Shown piece by piece: positions 34,551-45,487 of a stretch of DNA of 64,000 nt. This DNA is from Ceratotherium simum simum. Its lineage: Eukaryota; Chordata; Mammalia; Perissodactyla; Rhinocerotidae. The notes under the pieces are model-generated. The model saw only the letters and a list, made by a program, of their open reading frames with translations, did no database searches and was not told the DNA's origin. The position numbers were made by a program, and so were the translations under genes. The first letter of the stretch is position 1; each line of letters starts with the position of its first letter. The stretch covers positions 7,600,088 to 7,664,087 of the forward strand of contig NW_004454178.1 of assembly GCF_000283155.1 (NCBI RefSeq), given 5' to 3'.

Positions 34551-35370
34551 GACTTGAGATTTCAACAGTTAACAGTAATCCAGTCAGGAGGGAAAGGCAG
34601 GATCCTTTATGATTCTGGAACAGAATCCCAAGTACATATGTGAAGAGAACTAATGTATTTATCGGGAGAGGAGATGACAAGGTAATGTGACTTTCAGCGG
34701 TTGGGTCTTTCTTACATGTGTCACTTAATCCAGTTTCTATTAATAAGTGGGGTCGGGGGAGAAAGAGGAAAGCTAATTCATGGACTGTGTTTAATCTGGT
34801 TCCTCCACACTCGACAGGCCCAAGTCCTACCCTGTTGTATGGAAAGATATGTCCAGATCCTTCCTCAAGGGAATGCCTGGAACAGCAGAGAAGCTCAGTT
34901 ATGACTTTTATCTCATGATTTTTCTCTAATCTGCTTCATCCTAATCTGTTTTCAGGATATTAAAAAAATAATAATCAGGGAGCATTCAGAGGCCAAGAAT
35001 ATCAAATCCTGCTTCCTCCCCTCTCTGCTTTTCTGCTAGAACTGGCTCAGAAACTGCAGGACTCAATATCCCCCCTGCAACCAGGGCCAGGGATGAGCTG
35101 GACAGGCTGGGACAGGCTTTTGGAACAGGAGGGAGGCCGATCTTCGAAAACAGAATGTACTCAAAGCAGTTCTTGGAAAGTCAAAGGAGGTTAAAACTGC
35201 AGTCAGCATCATTTTCCCTCTGGTGGAGTTAATGACCTTTCTCACTGACGATTCACGGGTTGGATATGAACATCTGTCCTACTGTGGGAAAAAGATGAAT
35301 AAATATCTGCATTAAACATTAGGACTAGAAGCAAATGATCGTCAGTCCTGTACTGTTTCTTCATTGGTTT
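34551..35370. other. Unassigned stretch
   Basis: No gene or repeat was recognised. Frames of 60-100 codons overlap in different phases. Confidence 0.4.
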
Positions 35371-35371
35371 A

Positions 35372-35680
35372 TGACATATTTTTTCATCAATTAATTCATC
35401 CTAGTATCAATTTTTAAGTTCCTACCACATGCGCCTGCTCTTTCAGAAATTGCAGTCTGAGGACTGAGGGTAGAGGATGGAGACAATTAAATGAGGAAAT
35501 ACACAAAGTGAGGTGTACCCGATGATAGTACAGAATGCTATGGGAGCACCTAGCATGGACTCTCAACCTGACCCAAGTGGTCAAGGGAAGTTTCTTAAGG
35601 AAAGTGACATATAAACTAACTTTCACAAAATTCATAGGGATTGATCAGTTCAAGAGAAAGTGACTTGAGACAGGAGAGTG
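35372..35680 (-). mobile_element. L2 LINE 3' region, antisense
   Basis: The complement of an L2 3' end, degenerate: 'tttaagttcctaccacatgc', 'gaggaaatacacaaagtgag', 'atggactctcaacctgacc', 'cttaaggaaagtgacata'. Confidence 0.45.
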
Positions 35681-36252
35681 CTCAAGGCCTGGGAGCAAGA
35701 GAACATGGCTCATTTGAGGAACTGTAAGGTGTGCAATAAGACTGTCTCCTGAAGGAGAGGAGGGCAGGAGAATGGAAAGAGACAGATATGGGTAAGCTTC
35801 CTCTTTCATTTTCTTATCCTCAGTGACCATTAGGACTGACAGTGCTCATCAACCATTCCTCTTAGAAAAGGGGAAACACAAGTCCAGAGGAGGAAGTTGA
35901 CTTGTTCAAAGGCATAATTTTTCAAATTGGGAGACTTCAGGTCCCTACTCTAATGTTCTTGTCATGATCTGGTTGTTTACCTTGTTTTAGAATGGTTGAA
36001 ACCATAAAAGTATTTGACTTAGGATTCTTGGGCAAGAAACCTATTAAAAATGGAGGATTGAGCTTATTGTAAATCAAGCTGAAAGACTTCACTTCTTATA
36101 TCCACAAACTTTGGTTGTTTTCAGAGGATTTTGACTTAGTGAGTAATTTGGAAGTATTTATATTCTAAGTAAATGTATCTTTTGCTCTTTTCACAATTGG
36201 TTAGAACCTCATTATATGCTAACACCTCTGCTCAAGATACTCCAAAAGAGAG

Positions 36253-36254
<2 letters not shown>

Positions 36255-36310
<56 letters not shown>

Positions 36311-36329
36311 CACAGAGAGAGAGAGAGAA
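36255..36329 (+). repeat. Compound (GT)n(GA)n microsatellite
   Basis: About 20 GT units (36255-36294) run straight into about 17 GA units interrupted by one CACA. The (VC)n(RE)n-like translation of the overlapping frame comes from this repeat and is not protein. Such compound repeats are usually length-polymorphic. Confidence 0.95.
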
Positions 36330-36394
36330 GTGGGAGTTGGGGAAAGAGCATATATTGTTACCAGAAGAAAAAGAGAAGTTGTAGACAGTCAAAA

Positions 36395-36670
36395 ATTTTT
36401 TAAATTGTCCATTACATGTACCTTGAAGGAGAATGAGAAATTAATGAGAGCTGGGGTGAGGGCCAATTGATGCAAGATGCAGGGGAAAGTGTAGGGTAGA
36501 CATAGGACAGGATAGCAGTCCAGTTTGGCTGGAACAAAAGATAAGCAGTGGAAAATCAGCCTGGAAGCAGAGTCTAGGTGTAGATTGTGCTGAATTCTGA
36601 ATGTCAAGCTCTTTGGTGGACAATGGGGAAACTACAGAAGGTTTTGAATAATGGGAAGCTGTACTCAAAG
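36395..36670 (-). mobile_element. Possible L2 fragment, antisense
   Basis: Phrases such as 'agagctggggtgagggccaa', 'gaagcagagtctaggtgtag' and 'tgggaagctgtactcaaag' follow the antisense order of the L2 3' region but are weak. Confidence 0.35.
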
Positions 36671-37295
36671 CAGAGCTTTAGGTGGCAGTGAGTCTGCAGC
36701 GAAACCTGTGCTGTGTTGTCCAGATCCTTTCAAGACTGAAGCACAAATTTCCCCAGCTGCTGAGTGCTAGCCCCTGAGAGCACAAAACTGACCTCTAGGA
36801 ATTGCTCCACCTGAGCAATGTCACACCCCTCCCCAGTGCCTGGTACCCTTGCCTTGATGTAGGGTGCACCTGCAGGGCCTCCCCTTGTCCCGAGTTCTGC
36901 CTGGAGTCCACTGAAGCTTTTGTCACGACTGAATCACAACTCATCTTCTCCATCTGCCCCACCCTGCATCCTTCCCTCCCCAGATGTTGATCTGGAGTGT
37001 ATTCCACAGTAACCTGCCTCCTCACCACCTCAGTGTGTTTCCTGGGGAACTAGATCTGCAACAGAGGGATGAGCAGGGGAGGGAGACTGTAAGCCAGGAT
37101 TCCAATTAATAAGCATTAAATGATGAAGGATTTACCCTGGTGGTGCCATTGGGCATCTAGATAAAGGGAAAGGATAAGGGGTAACTGAGAATCTTCATCT
37201 CATCCCTTTCATCTGTAAACCCTCTAGGACTGAGCCTCCACCCATTTTCTCCAACTTCTTGCCAACAGCCTTGTAAATTACTTTGTTTTCTAGAG
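36671..37295. other. Unassigned stretch
   Basis: No gene or repeat was recognised. Frames of 62-77 codons lie on both strands over the same bases. Confidence 0.35.
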
Positions 37296-37297
37296 AC

Positions 37298-37445
37298 TTT
37301 GAGGTAGAGTTTTCAAAACTGGCAATATAACAGAATAACCATGAGGCTTTCAAAAAATATAATTTTGCAACCCGACCCCCAGAGATTTTGATTCAGTAGT
37401 TCTCTGGGGAGGCCCCCAGAAAAATGAAATATATGCCATTGCTTT
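37298..37445 (+). mobile_element. MER5A-type hAT transposon
   Basis: 'gaataaccatgaggctttca', 'cccccagagattttgattca', 'gtagttctctggggaggccc' follow MER5A in order. It is non-autonomous and non-coding. Confidence 0.7.
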
Positions 37446-37692
37446 AGTTTCCAAAATACACACTTTCTAGTGCATTTTCTTGTTTGATTCACATACACAC
37501 ACACACACATACACTATAAGGCAAGCGTTACTATTATTATTATCATTTCCATATAACAAATGGGGAAATTGAGGCCGAGAGAAGTTTAGCAACTTATCTT
37601 AGGGCTCCCGGCTAAGTAAAGAGATAGAATCAAGAATAAAGGCAAGATCTGACAGCCTCCCGATGTTCTTTCCATTACACCACACTGCCCTT
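37446..37692 (-). mobile_element. MIR SINE, antisense, with a CA run inside
   Basis: 'ttactattattattatcat', 'aaatggggaaattgaggccg', 'tccattacaccacactgcc' are the antisense MIR core and head. A short (CA)n (37492-37513) lies in the part that is normally the MIR 3' end. Confidence 0.75.
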
Positions 37693-38100
37693 TTCAGCTC
37701 TTGTGAGGCCAGAATTCTAAAGGCCTGCCTTTGCATGTGGTTATTCTGCTCTCTCTGTCTTTTCTGAAGCTCTTCCCCCAACCCAACCTACTCCTCTCCA
37801 AAATATACACCCCGAGAAATCTTCAAGACCAATCCAAGGGGTTTATAAAGCCGTCCAAAATAGTGTTTTACAAGGTGCTTTCAAAATGGTAATACCCAAG
37901 AGGAGCTCTCACTATGGTGCTCACAAAGTATTCTCAGGAATTTAGAACCCCAGAGAACACTCCTGATTCACTCATATCCTCTATCATGTCCCACAGCCCT
38001 GGATCATTCTCAGTGCCTTAGTTTGATTTTTCTTTTTAGTCTTTTTAAATGTCTTTTTTTCTTATCTACCCAACCAGACTGGAACCTCTGAGAGGAAAAA
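37693..38100. other. Unassigned spacer
   Basis: Nothing recognisable. Confidence 0.35.
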
Positions 38101-38104
38101 TACA

Positions 38105-38400
38105 GGCCTCCAATTCAATTTAATAAAGTTAACAAACTTTTCTGGCCCTTTTTATGTACGAGATACTGGACAAACAAAACAAGAATGAATAAGATTCAGT
38201 CCCTGCCCTCAAAGCGTTTATAATCTCTCCACGCCTTCTACAGATAGTCACCCATTTCATCAACGTGGATGTAGTTGTATGGACAGTGTTCCACGGATAC
38301 AGAGGAGGGAGTAGGGGAAGTTACAAGAGTTTCTCAGAAGAGGAGCTATTTGAGCAGAGCCTTGATAGTAAATTGGTAAAGTGATCAGTAAGCCGTAAGT
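38105..38400 (-). mobile_element. L2 LINE 3' region, antisense
   Basis: 'gtacgagatactggacaaac', 'agattcagtccctgccctca', 'tatttgagcagagccttga' are in L2 antisense order. Confidence 0.65.
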
Positions 38401-38422
38401 TCATGTCTTAAAAACGGAAGAT

Positions 38423-38630
38423 CGGGCCGGCCCCATGGCTTAGCGGTTAAGTGTGTGCGCTTCGCTGCTGGCGGCGCCGGTTCAGATCCCGGGCGCGCAC
38501 CAACGCACCGCTTCTCCAGCCATGCTGAGGCCACGTCCCACATACAGCAACTAGAAGGATGTACATCTATGACATACAACTATCTACTTTGGGGCTTTGG
38601 GGGAAAAATAAATAAATAAAATTATAAAAA
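38423..38630 (+). mobile_element. ERE SINE, young copy
   Basis: It begins GGGCCGGCCCCATGGCTTAG. The tRNA-derived head retains CpGs ('ggcggcgccggttcagatcc' with box B). It then has 'cccacatacagcaactagaa' and an A-rich tail (AAATAAATAAATAAA). Target duplication AAAACGGAAGAT lies at 38411-38422 and 38631-38642, perfect over 12 bp. It is non-coding and could be transcribed by RNA polymerase III if its boxes are intact. Confidence 0.93.
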
Positions 38631-38648
38631 AAAACGGAAGATGTCTTG

Positions 38649-38881
38649 GGTCCTGCCAGGTGGCATAGTAGTTAAGTTTGCACACTCTGCTTTGGCGGCC
38701 TGAGCGTTACCGATTCAGAGGCCGGGTGCAGACCTATGCACTGCTCATCAAGGCATGCTGTGGCAGCATCCCACATAAAGTAGAGGAAGATATTAGCCCA
38801 GAGCCAATCTTCCTCAGCAAAAAAGAGGAGGATTGGCAACAGATGTTAGCTCAGGGCTAATTTTCCTCACCAAAAGAAAAA
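38649..38881 (+). mobile_element. ERE SINE, older subfamily, beside the young copy
   Basis: The head is diverged ('ggtggcatagtagttaagtt', 'ctgctttggcggcc'), with the tail side 'ttagctcagggctaatttt'. It is flanked by GGAAGATGTCTT (38637-38648) and GGAAGACGTCTT (38882-38893), a 12 bp duplication with one mismatch. The left copy of this duplication overlaps the right target duplication of the younger ERE. Confidence 0.88.
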
Positions 38882-38893
38882 GGAAGACGTCTT

Positions 38894-39178
38894 AAGGATG
38901 TCTTGTCATGTGATGCGTTCAGACTTACAGCCAGGAATCATTGACTGATTCAACAAATATGTAATGTACCAATATGTACATTATGTACCAATATGCACAA
39001 ATAGGATACGTACCAATAATCCTAGGAGTTATTATTTACAACTCCCTCTTTCTCTTCCCTCACATTCAATCCAATAGCCAATCAAATCTCTTCTACTCTT
39101 TAAGCATCTTTCCCACCCATCCACTTCTCTTCATCTCTGTTACCACCACCTCTAATCAAGATTGTACCAATAACTTAC
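38894..39178. other. Unassigned spacer
   Basis: Nothing recognisable apart from a small repeat of 'atgtaccaatatg' around 38965-39020. Confidence 0.35.
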
Positions 39179-39179
39179 T

Positions 39180-39845
39180 GATTGGTCTCTTCAACCAGTA
39201 TCCACTCCTGCTAACCCTGGAGCCATTTTGTACTTTGCAGTTAGAGATTTATCTTTGATTGTAAATCTGAATATATCTCCCCACTCTGTTCCCAAGACTC
39301 AGGATAAAAAGAAAAACTTTAACCTGGCCCTACAAGGTCATATACATTTTGGTCCCTCTTATTTTTCCAGCCTCATCTGGATCTTTATTTCACACTATCT
39401 CTATGCTCTCGCCACATTAGTTTTCTTTCATGTTCCCCTCTGCCACCTGTCCTTTGCACACGCTATCCCCTCTGCTGAGGATGCTCTTCCCCATTACATC
39501 ACTCCTTCTTCTCCTTAACTCAGACTCTTCCTTCTGCACTCAGCAGAACCATCATTTCCTCAGGGAAACCTTCCCTGAGCTCCTCTTACCATATCTACCA
39601 CCCTGTTACTTGCGTATATGATGGGTCCCTGTCCTACTACTTTGCAGCATTTATCACAGTTATAATTTTATGTTTACTTGACTTTTTTTTTTTAGTAGAG
39701 TCCATCTCTTCCCCCACCTCCAAAATATTAAGTTTCACAAGAGGGGGGACTGTGTCTTTCCTTGCACACTTTGGATGCCCAGAACCCAGCTAAATGTCTG
39801 GTACAGAGAAGGCTCTCAAAAACTTGTTAAGTGAATGAATGAACC
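39180..39845 (+). mobile_element. L2 LINE 3' region, long copy
   Basis: The best L2 copy in the window. In order: 'ctgattggtctcttcaacca', 'cctacaaggtcatatacat', 'acctgtcctttgcacacgct', 'ctctgctgaggatgctcttc', 'gaaaccttccctgagctcc', 'aagaggggggactgtgtctt', and the end 'aagtgaatgaatgaa'. The reverse transcriptase itself is absent. Confidence 0.85.
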
Positions 39846-39965
39846 GGTAGATGTCTGACACAGTGTTAGGTCCTGGGTGTTACAAAGGCGAGCAGAACAG
39901 ACCTAGTTTCTTCCTTGGTGGAGCTTCCTGTCTAATGCTGGTTAAGCATGGAGATTGAAAAGTCA
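39846..39965 (-). mobile_element. L2 fragment, antisense
   Basis: 'acagtgttaggtcctgggtg', 'ttccttggtggagcttcctg' are the complement of an L2 3' end. It lies tail-to-tail with the preceding + strand L2. Confidence 0.55.
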
Positions 39966-40484
39966 GGATGTGGCAGTTTGGAATTTGGACAAGCTCTTGG
40001 TGACTTTTCCCCGACCCCATTTCATACTTCTTGTGCTGGAAATTTCCGGATCTGGGTTAGGAGCTGAACTTGCCATTGAGTCTAGAGCTGTTTTGTTTGT
40101 TTTCGAGCATTCTCTGTAAGGCTATGACGTCAGGATTCGGAAAGAACCCGTCCCTTTATATTCAGAAAGATTCTGTAGTAGACATGCATTGCTTTTGGGT
40201 GGCCCAACATCCATCTTCCCATCTTGCTAGGGCTCCTCAGTTTTCATGTGAGAAGCCACCTCTCCTCCTTTCTGTGCTGTCATGATGGGACTGTCCATCA
40301 AGTGGTGGGCTCACAGCCCAATTAGGACAATGAGACTCCCTCTTAGGACTTACTGATTTTCTCTAGTTGGGATACCTGGAGCTTCTCAAAGTCTTTCTGA
40401 GCCATTCCGTGAGCCCTTGACTAATTCTCCTTCTTCTTCAGTCTGTATGAGTATACTCTGCTGTTTGCACCCAGCCCTCTTCAG
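39966..40484. other. Unassigned stretch
   Basis: No repeat or gene was recognised. A 71-codon frame (40070-40285) has no domain. One TGACGTCA-like CRE half (ATGACGTCAG) is at 40125-40134. Confidence 0.35.
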
Positions 40485-40712
40485 AGTTCCACTGGAGGCG
40501 AGGCAGGCAAACTACTGCCTGCAGACCAAACCCAGCCACTGCCTATTTTAGTATACAACGTTTGACTGAAGCACAGCCACACTCCTTCATTTATGCAATG
40601 TCTATTGTTGCTTTCATGCTACAACAGTGGAGTTGAGCAGTTGCAACAGAGACCATATGGTCCTCAAACTTGAAAATATTTACAGAAAAAGTTTGCCAAT
40701 CCTTGCACCAGA
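40485..40712. mobile_element. hAT-type DNA transposon relic
   Basis: 'gaggcaggcaaactactgcc' at the left is matched by 'aaaaagtttgccaatccttg' at the right, the inverted ends of a 'GGCAAACT'-type hAT MITE. Inner phrases 'gttgagcagttgcaacagag' and 'accatatggtcctcaaac' agree. I know the repeat but cannot name the subfamily safely. It is non-coding. Confidence 0.7.
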
Positions 40713-41309
40713 ATATGAATCCAAAATACCCTGTGCACTGTGTGTAATTAATTAACTTCTCTTCTATGCGTAGAGAATGGTACTAGATATGTACCATCCT
40801 TGGGAGAATTGAGAAAATAGTTCACTGAAATCGCTTTCTGTAGGGCTTAATTTTTTCCTGAAGCCTTGACTGAGAAAGGCTGGTTGCACCTGAGGAATCC
40901 TAAACGCTCCACCAATTATTTTCTGATCTAACTTTCTAGGTCCCCCTGATTCTCTCTGCTGACTCTTTATTATCCTTAAGTAGAAAATGGTGCTGGGAGT
41001 TGGCCAAAGAATTGGAACTAGAACCCAAGTATTCTGAATCTCTCTGAGCTTTGGAAAATTCTTTATACTCTCTGTGCTTCAACTTCATCTTCTACACAAT
41101 GGAGAGCTTATACTAGGACTACTAAATTCTCTTTCAGCATTCTGTAAATCATCTAAATGAAAATAAAGGCAAGCGGATATATAAGTAACAGTAAAAGAAA
41201 CTATTGTGAAATGGACCTGGGAGGAAAGGGGCATCTAGCACTATGTATGATGGGGAACAGTGTTAACTGGTGTGTACTTGTGTGCAAAGTTAGGAGTCTG
41301 TGTTTGTGT

Positions 41310-41349
<40 letters not shown>

Positions 41350-42148
41350 AAGAAGCAGCAAACATCTGCTTTAGTTTGAATACTGTCTTCTCTGGAGCCA
41401 AGGGGAAAAACCAGATGGCTTGCAATTCTCATTTCAGTCCCAAACTTCAATCCACGGTAAATAGCCTATTAGTGAGAAATTTTGGGACAGTCCCTAGGCA
41501 AAGTTTGTTTTACTTTTTACTCTCAGACTTGCTCCGAAAGCTCAGTTGAAATTACACCCTGGCAAGTGCCTACTTAAATTCCTTTAACAAGCAATCCCCC
41601 TCAGTAGACACAAGTTTGGGCCTGTCCACTCACCTCAAACAGACCATCCATCTGAGTTGTTTGCAACGGCCCCAGGCTACAGGTAGTTTAAAGCACCACT
41701 ATCAGATTGCTTCTCAATCTTCTCCTCTAGACTAAATAGTCCTGATTTTTGTCGGCAGCTTTTCTTACTCTAGGGCTCTCTTATTAACTATGTTTGCACT
41801 GGGTTGCATTTTCATCTTCCTCCATGTTGTGCTGGGTTTGCTCCTTTTAGGAGCTCAGAGTCCCGACCTAGGACTTGCTGGCTCCAGGCCCCCTTTCTTC
41901 CCTTTAAAAATGTTTTGATGATCATGTGTTGAGCTAATGACAATTGTCTGCCCAGAATGCTCAAGCATAAACTTGCATCGAGTTGGGGGAATTGATGAAA
42001 CCAACCTCAAAATCCAGAACATCCATCCTATAATTAAGATCCACTAATATATGGACAAACAGGTCAGCGAGACCTACTTATGGCCACCACAAATTAAAGG
42101 GCTTCAAAGGAAAAATTCCTTTCTTCCAGAGAGTAATTTTTCAAGGAG
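40713..42148. other. Unassigned except a MIR-like piece and a GT repeat
   Basis: Positions 41030-41150 resemble a MIR core in sense ('ctgtgcttcaacttcatctt'). A GT repeat is at 41309-41347. Otherwise nothing is recognisable. Frames of 64-69 codons on both strands come from the GT repeat. Confidence 0.4.
41309..41347 (+). repeat. (GT)n microsatellite
   Basis: About 19 uninterrupted GT units. Confidence 0.95.
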
Positions 42149-42149
42149 C

Positions 42150-42895
42150 ACATTAAATAAATATTTATTGAGCACCTATGTTATGACAGGCATCGAGCTA
42201 GTGACTGGGATACAGAAATGAGCACGGGAGATAGGCTCTCTGCCCTCATCATGATGATAGGCTATGGGAGAGTGTTGGAGAGGAAATATGTTACAGAAAA
42301 ATATGTGGGTAGTTAGAATGCAGTGAGAAAGGGCAGGAAAAATCTCAAGGCTCCTGACTCAGAACTGGATGGAGCAAAGGCGAAGAAGCCACAGTCAAGG
42401 ACCTGAAATAATTTCTGGTTGGCTGCCTCACAGATCAGAGGGGCAGTGTTGAGAGAAAAGTCCACAGAGAAAGGTGGGGATGGAAGCACATAGGACCTTG
42501 CAAGCCAGGTAAAATGCATGTACCCTAGAACAGGGGTTCTTAACCAGGGGGGATCTTGCCCCCTAAGGGGATATTTGGCAGTGTCTCTCCAGACATTTTT
42601 GGTTGTCACAACTCAAGAGGTGCTCCTGGCATCTAATGGGTAGAGACCTGGGTGCTGTTAACATTCTGCGATGCACAGGACACCTCCCGTATACAGAGTT
42701 ATCTGGCCCCAAATATCAATAATGCCGAGGTCAAAAAGCCCCACTCTAGAGGAGTGGGAGTCATTAAAGGAGAGCAGCAAGATCGGATTTGTGTTTTATA
42801 ACTTTCACTCTGGATACAGAGAGGTTGGCAGAGTATATTGGAAAGAGTACAAGAAAGGAGAGATCATTTATGGCAGTTTTGCTAGTAAGAGATGA
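42150..42895 (-). mobile_element. L2 LINE 3' region, antisense, split by a MER20
   Basis: The left part (42150-42530) contains 'aaatatttattgagcaccta', 'gactgggatacagaaatgag' and 'catgatgataggctatggg'. After the MER20, 42744-42895 continues the same L2 in phase with 'gagcagcaagatcggatttg' and 'actttcactctggatacaga'. That shows one L2 interrupted by the DNA transposon. Confidence 0.8.
42531..42743 (-). mobile_element. MER20 hAT transposon inside an L2
   Basis: It starts CAGGGGTTCTTAACCAGG and ends near 'gccgaggtcaaaaagcccc'. Inner phrases 'atatttggcagtgtctctcc', 'tttttggttgtcacaactc' and 'ctgggcccaaat'-type end follow MER20. It is oriented opposite to the copy at 45488. MER20 is a non-autonomous hAT-Charlie element of about 220 bp. 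It is known from the literature as a source of progesterone/cAMP-responsive regulatory elements in placental mammals. Confidence 0.85.
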
Positions 42896-43450
42896 GATAC
42901 AAGAAAAATCCCCTTCGGCCAGGGGTCCTGACACAGAAACACATCTTGATTTGTGACATCAGAATAAAAAGGCCTCCATAGGAGTTTCAGGTGCTACCTT
43001 TTCTTCACTAGTGAGAGATGGAAAGCTGGAAAAAAAATGAAGCAAAATAACTATTTTCATCTACACATTTGTGTATCTCACTATTCTGCTGTCCTCAAGC
43101 TGTAGGCATATAAAAGAAAAGGTTTGGGATTAAGGTGTTAGCTGACTTTAACATAAAATGGTAGGGTCCACATATTTTCAACACACCCCCACACACATAC
43201 ACACACAGAGGGCGTGATCCCAGGTATTTGTGGAGCATGGTTTGCATTCTTTGTGACAGGTGGGGTCCTATAAATGAAGCACGGTGACAGCTGCTTAGCA
43301 TGATAATGTGTTCTATATTGTCAGACCATTTTGGAAAAACTCATAGTACCTATTATTAAGAATAGTATAATATATATGGAAAGTCTCTTTGCACAGCATA
43401 AACACAGCGATTCCCACTCACCTCCTCCCTGATCACTCACCAGGACCCCA
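42896..43450. other. Unassigned stretch
   Basis: Nothing recognisable except a short CA run at about 43186-43206. Confidence 0.35.
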
Positions 43451-43454
43451 GTGG

Positions 43455-43690
43455 AGCATCTAATAACAGCCGGTATTTGTTGAGTTCTTACCATCCACCA
43501 GGCTCTGTGCTAAGCACGTTATATATGTTTTCTCACATGGTCATCACAATCTTATAAAGTGGGCATTTTTCTTCCAGTTTTACTTTTAAGGACACTGAGG
43601 TTTAGGGACATTAATAGGAATTTGTCCGGAGTTGCAAAGCTAAGAGGATGCAGAGTCTAGATTTCAACCCAGGAATGAAAATTTCTCCAA
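43455..43690 (-). mobile_element. MIR SINE, antisense
   Basis: 'ggtatttgttgagttcttac', 'aggctctgtgctaagcacgt', 'ggacactgaggtttagggac', 'agatttcaacccaggaatg', a nearly complete antisense MIR. Confidence 0.8.
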
Positions 43691-44764
43691 AGACTCTTGA
43701 GTTTGGCCCCAAGAGCCCAACTTTTCTGGTCAACAGCAATGAATAATTTCAAGAGACCATCTGGAGCAGGCCTGTCTTCTGAGCATCCTGCCCCTTGGAG
43801 GTAAGGCTAACTAATCATTAAATTTTGGCCCTCTTCATGTTGTTCGAGGAATATTCAGGTCCAGCAGGATCCAGCTGTCTGAGCTATGGCCGCTTCAAGT
43901 CTACACACCCTGCTTTGGCAAAGCCCATCACACTTTCATGGGTTGTTTTGCAAAACACCCAAGGCTCAGGTTCAACTAAGACAAGCAAGAGAAGAGTTGG
44001 GATTACAGCCAGAGGAGCAGACTCAGGATGGACCACAGAGTCAATGTTTGTTCCCCTATTATAACACGGGATGTTTTCTAGTTACTCAACAGATAAGAAC
44101 TTCTTATCATTCTTGGCACTTTCACATGTTTTCCTATTTTTCATTTGGAAGTGTGCACTTCTGCTGTTGGCCACCCATCCTGAGAGCACAGCCAAGTGTC
44201 CAGAGGCCTTCAAAGAAATCCCCTAAGATTCAACCTCTTTTCAAGACATTTCCAAAGGACCCCAAATGACTGACCTGCTGGAAAATACACATACACCACA
44301 CAACATATTTTCCTCTCTGAACCAAAAGTTCATTTTCCCCGATTCTATGGCCTGAGCCTAGATAAGACGACAAGGCATGTCTTTTCTGTCCCCTAAGAGC
44401 CAGCTCACCAGCCATAGTTGAGTTGACTGACAATTGTCAGGAGGAGAACATATCTAACCCTCCATTTGGGCAACTTTCTACCAAAGTTTTAGACGTGGGC
44501 TTCACAGTGCCTAGACATACACACATGTTTCCTCTTAAAATCGTAAGGAGATCTGAGGAGTCACTTATTTTCCAGCTGCAGACTATTGCTGAGCTCAAAA
44601 TCCATCACTAGAAATATCCTGCATTATGACATGAAGATGAACATCAACAAAATCCATGTTGCCTCTGGTTTCCTGTCTTGGATCCAGAAGGTCTTGTTTA
44701 TTCTATCAGTGGCATATGCCCTCCTGGAAAGAGTGATCTCTGGCTTTGATCCTCGGTAGAACAC
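43691..44764. other. Unassigned stretch
   Basis: No repeat or gene was recognised. The 127-codon + frame at 43886-44269 overlaps a second + frame in another phase and has no recognisable domain. It could be chance. Confidence 0.35.
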
Positions 44765-44765
44765 T

Positions 44766-45258
44766 ATGTTAGTTTCCTGTGGCTGTTGCAACAAATTATC
44801 ACAAACGTGGAGGCTTAGAACAACAGAAATGTATTCTCTCACAGTTCTGAAAGGCAGAAGTCTAAAATAAGTGTCACTGAGCTGAAATTAAGATGTCAGC
44901 AGGGCCGCACTCCCTCCACAGACTCTAAGGGAGAATCAGTCCCTTGCCTCTTCCAGCTTCTCGTGGTTGCTGGCTTGTGGCATCATTCCAACATCAAGGC
45001 CGACATCTCTATATCTCTCTCTGCCTCCAACACATTGCTTTCTCCTCTGTATCTGTCAACTTTCTCTCTGCCTCTCTCTTATAAGGATACATATGATGGC
45101 ATTTAGAGCAAACTGGATAATCCAAAACAATCTCTCCAGATCAAGATCCTGAATTTAATCACATCTGGAAAGACCCCTTTTTCAAATAAGGCAACATTTA
45201 TAGGTTGCAAGGATTAGGATCTGATATCTTCAGAGACCTTTATTCAGCCTACTACAAA
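44766..45258 (-). mobile_element. MLT1-type LTR, antisense
   Basis: 'gttagtttcctgtggctgtt', 'aaatgtattctctcacagtt', 'gtcagcagggccgcactcc', 'tcttgtcgtggtt'-like middle, then 'tcacatctggaaagacccct' and 'gaccttt'. This is the complement of an MLT1 LTR. It is non-coding and has no retroviral internal region beside it. Confidence 0.85.
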
Positions 45259-45487
45259 CACCTCCCAGCTCATTCCTTGGAGAGCGGAGGGAGCACGGGC
45301 CCAAGATATCCTTCCTGAAAGGTCTCAAGATAGGAGTGAGAAAGTTTGTCTACATAAATGTATATTAATGACCTTGTGAGGAGTGTGTATTCATTTGACA
45401 TGTGTCATATGCAGTATATATGTTCAGAATTAAAAATCATCCATGCTCTAGCATCTGAATTGTACTTATATTGCTATCAGCTACTGT
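45259..45487. other. Unassigned spacer
   Basis: Nothing recognisable. Confidence 0.35.

Noticed and set aside
36173..36403. A Val-Cys / Arg-Glu repeat protein
   Set aside because: The translation is produced by the (GT)n(GA)n microsatellite.
40125..40134. Second CRE-like site (ATGACGTCAG)
   Set aside because: A real match to the CRE core, but isolated, with no CpG enrichment or other motif near it. Listed only as a note.
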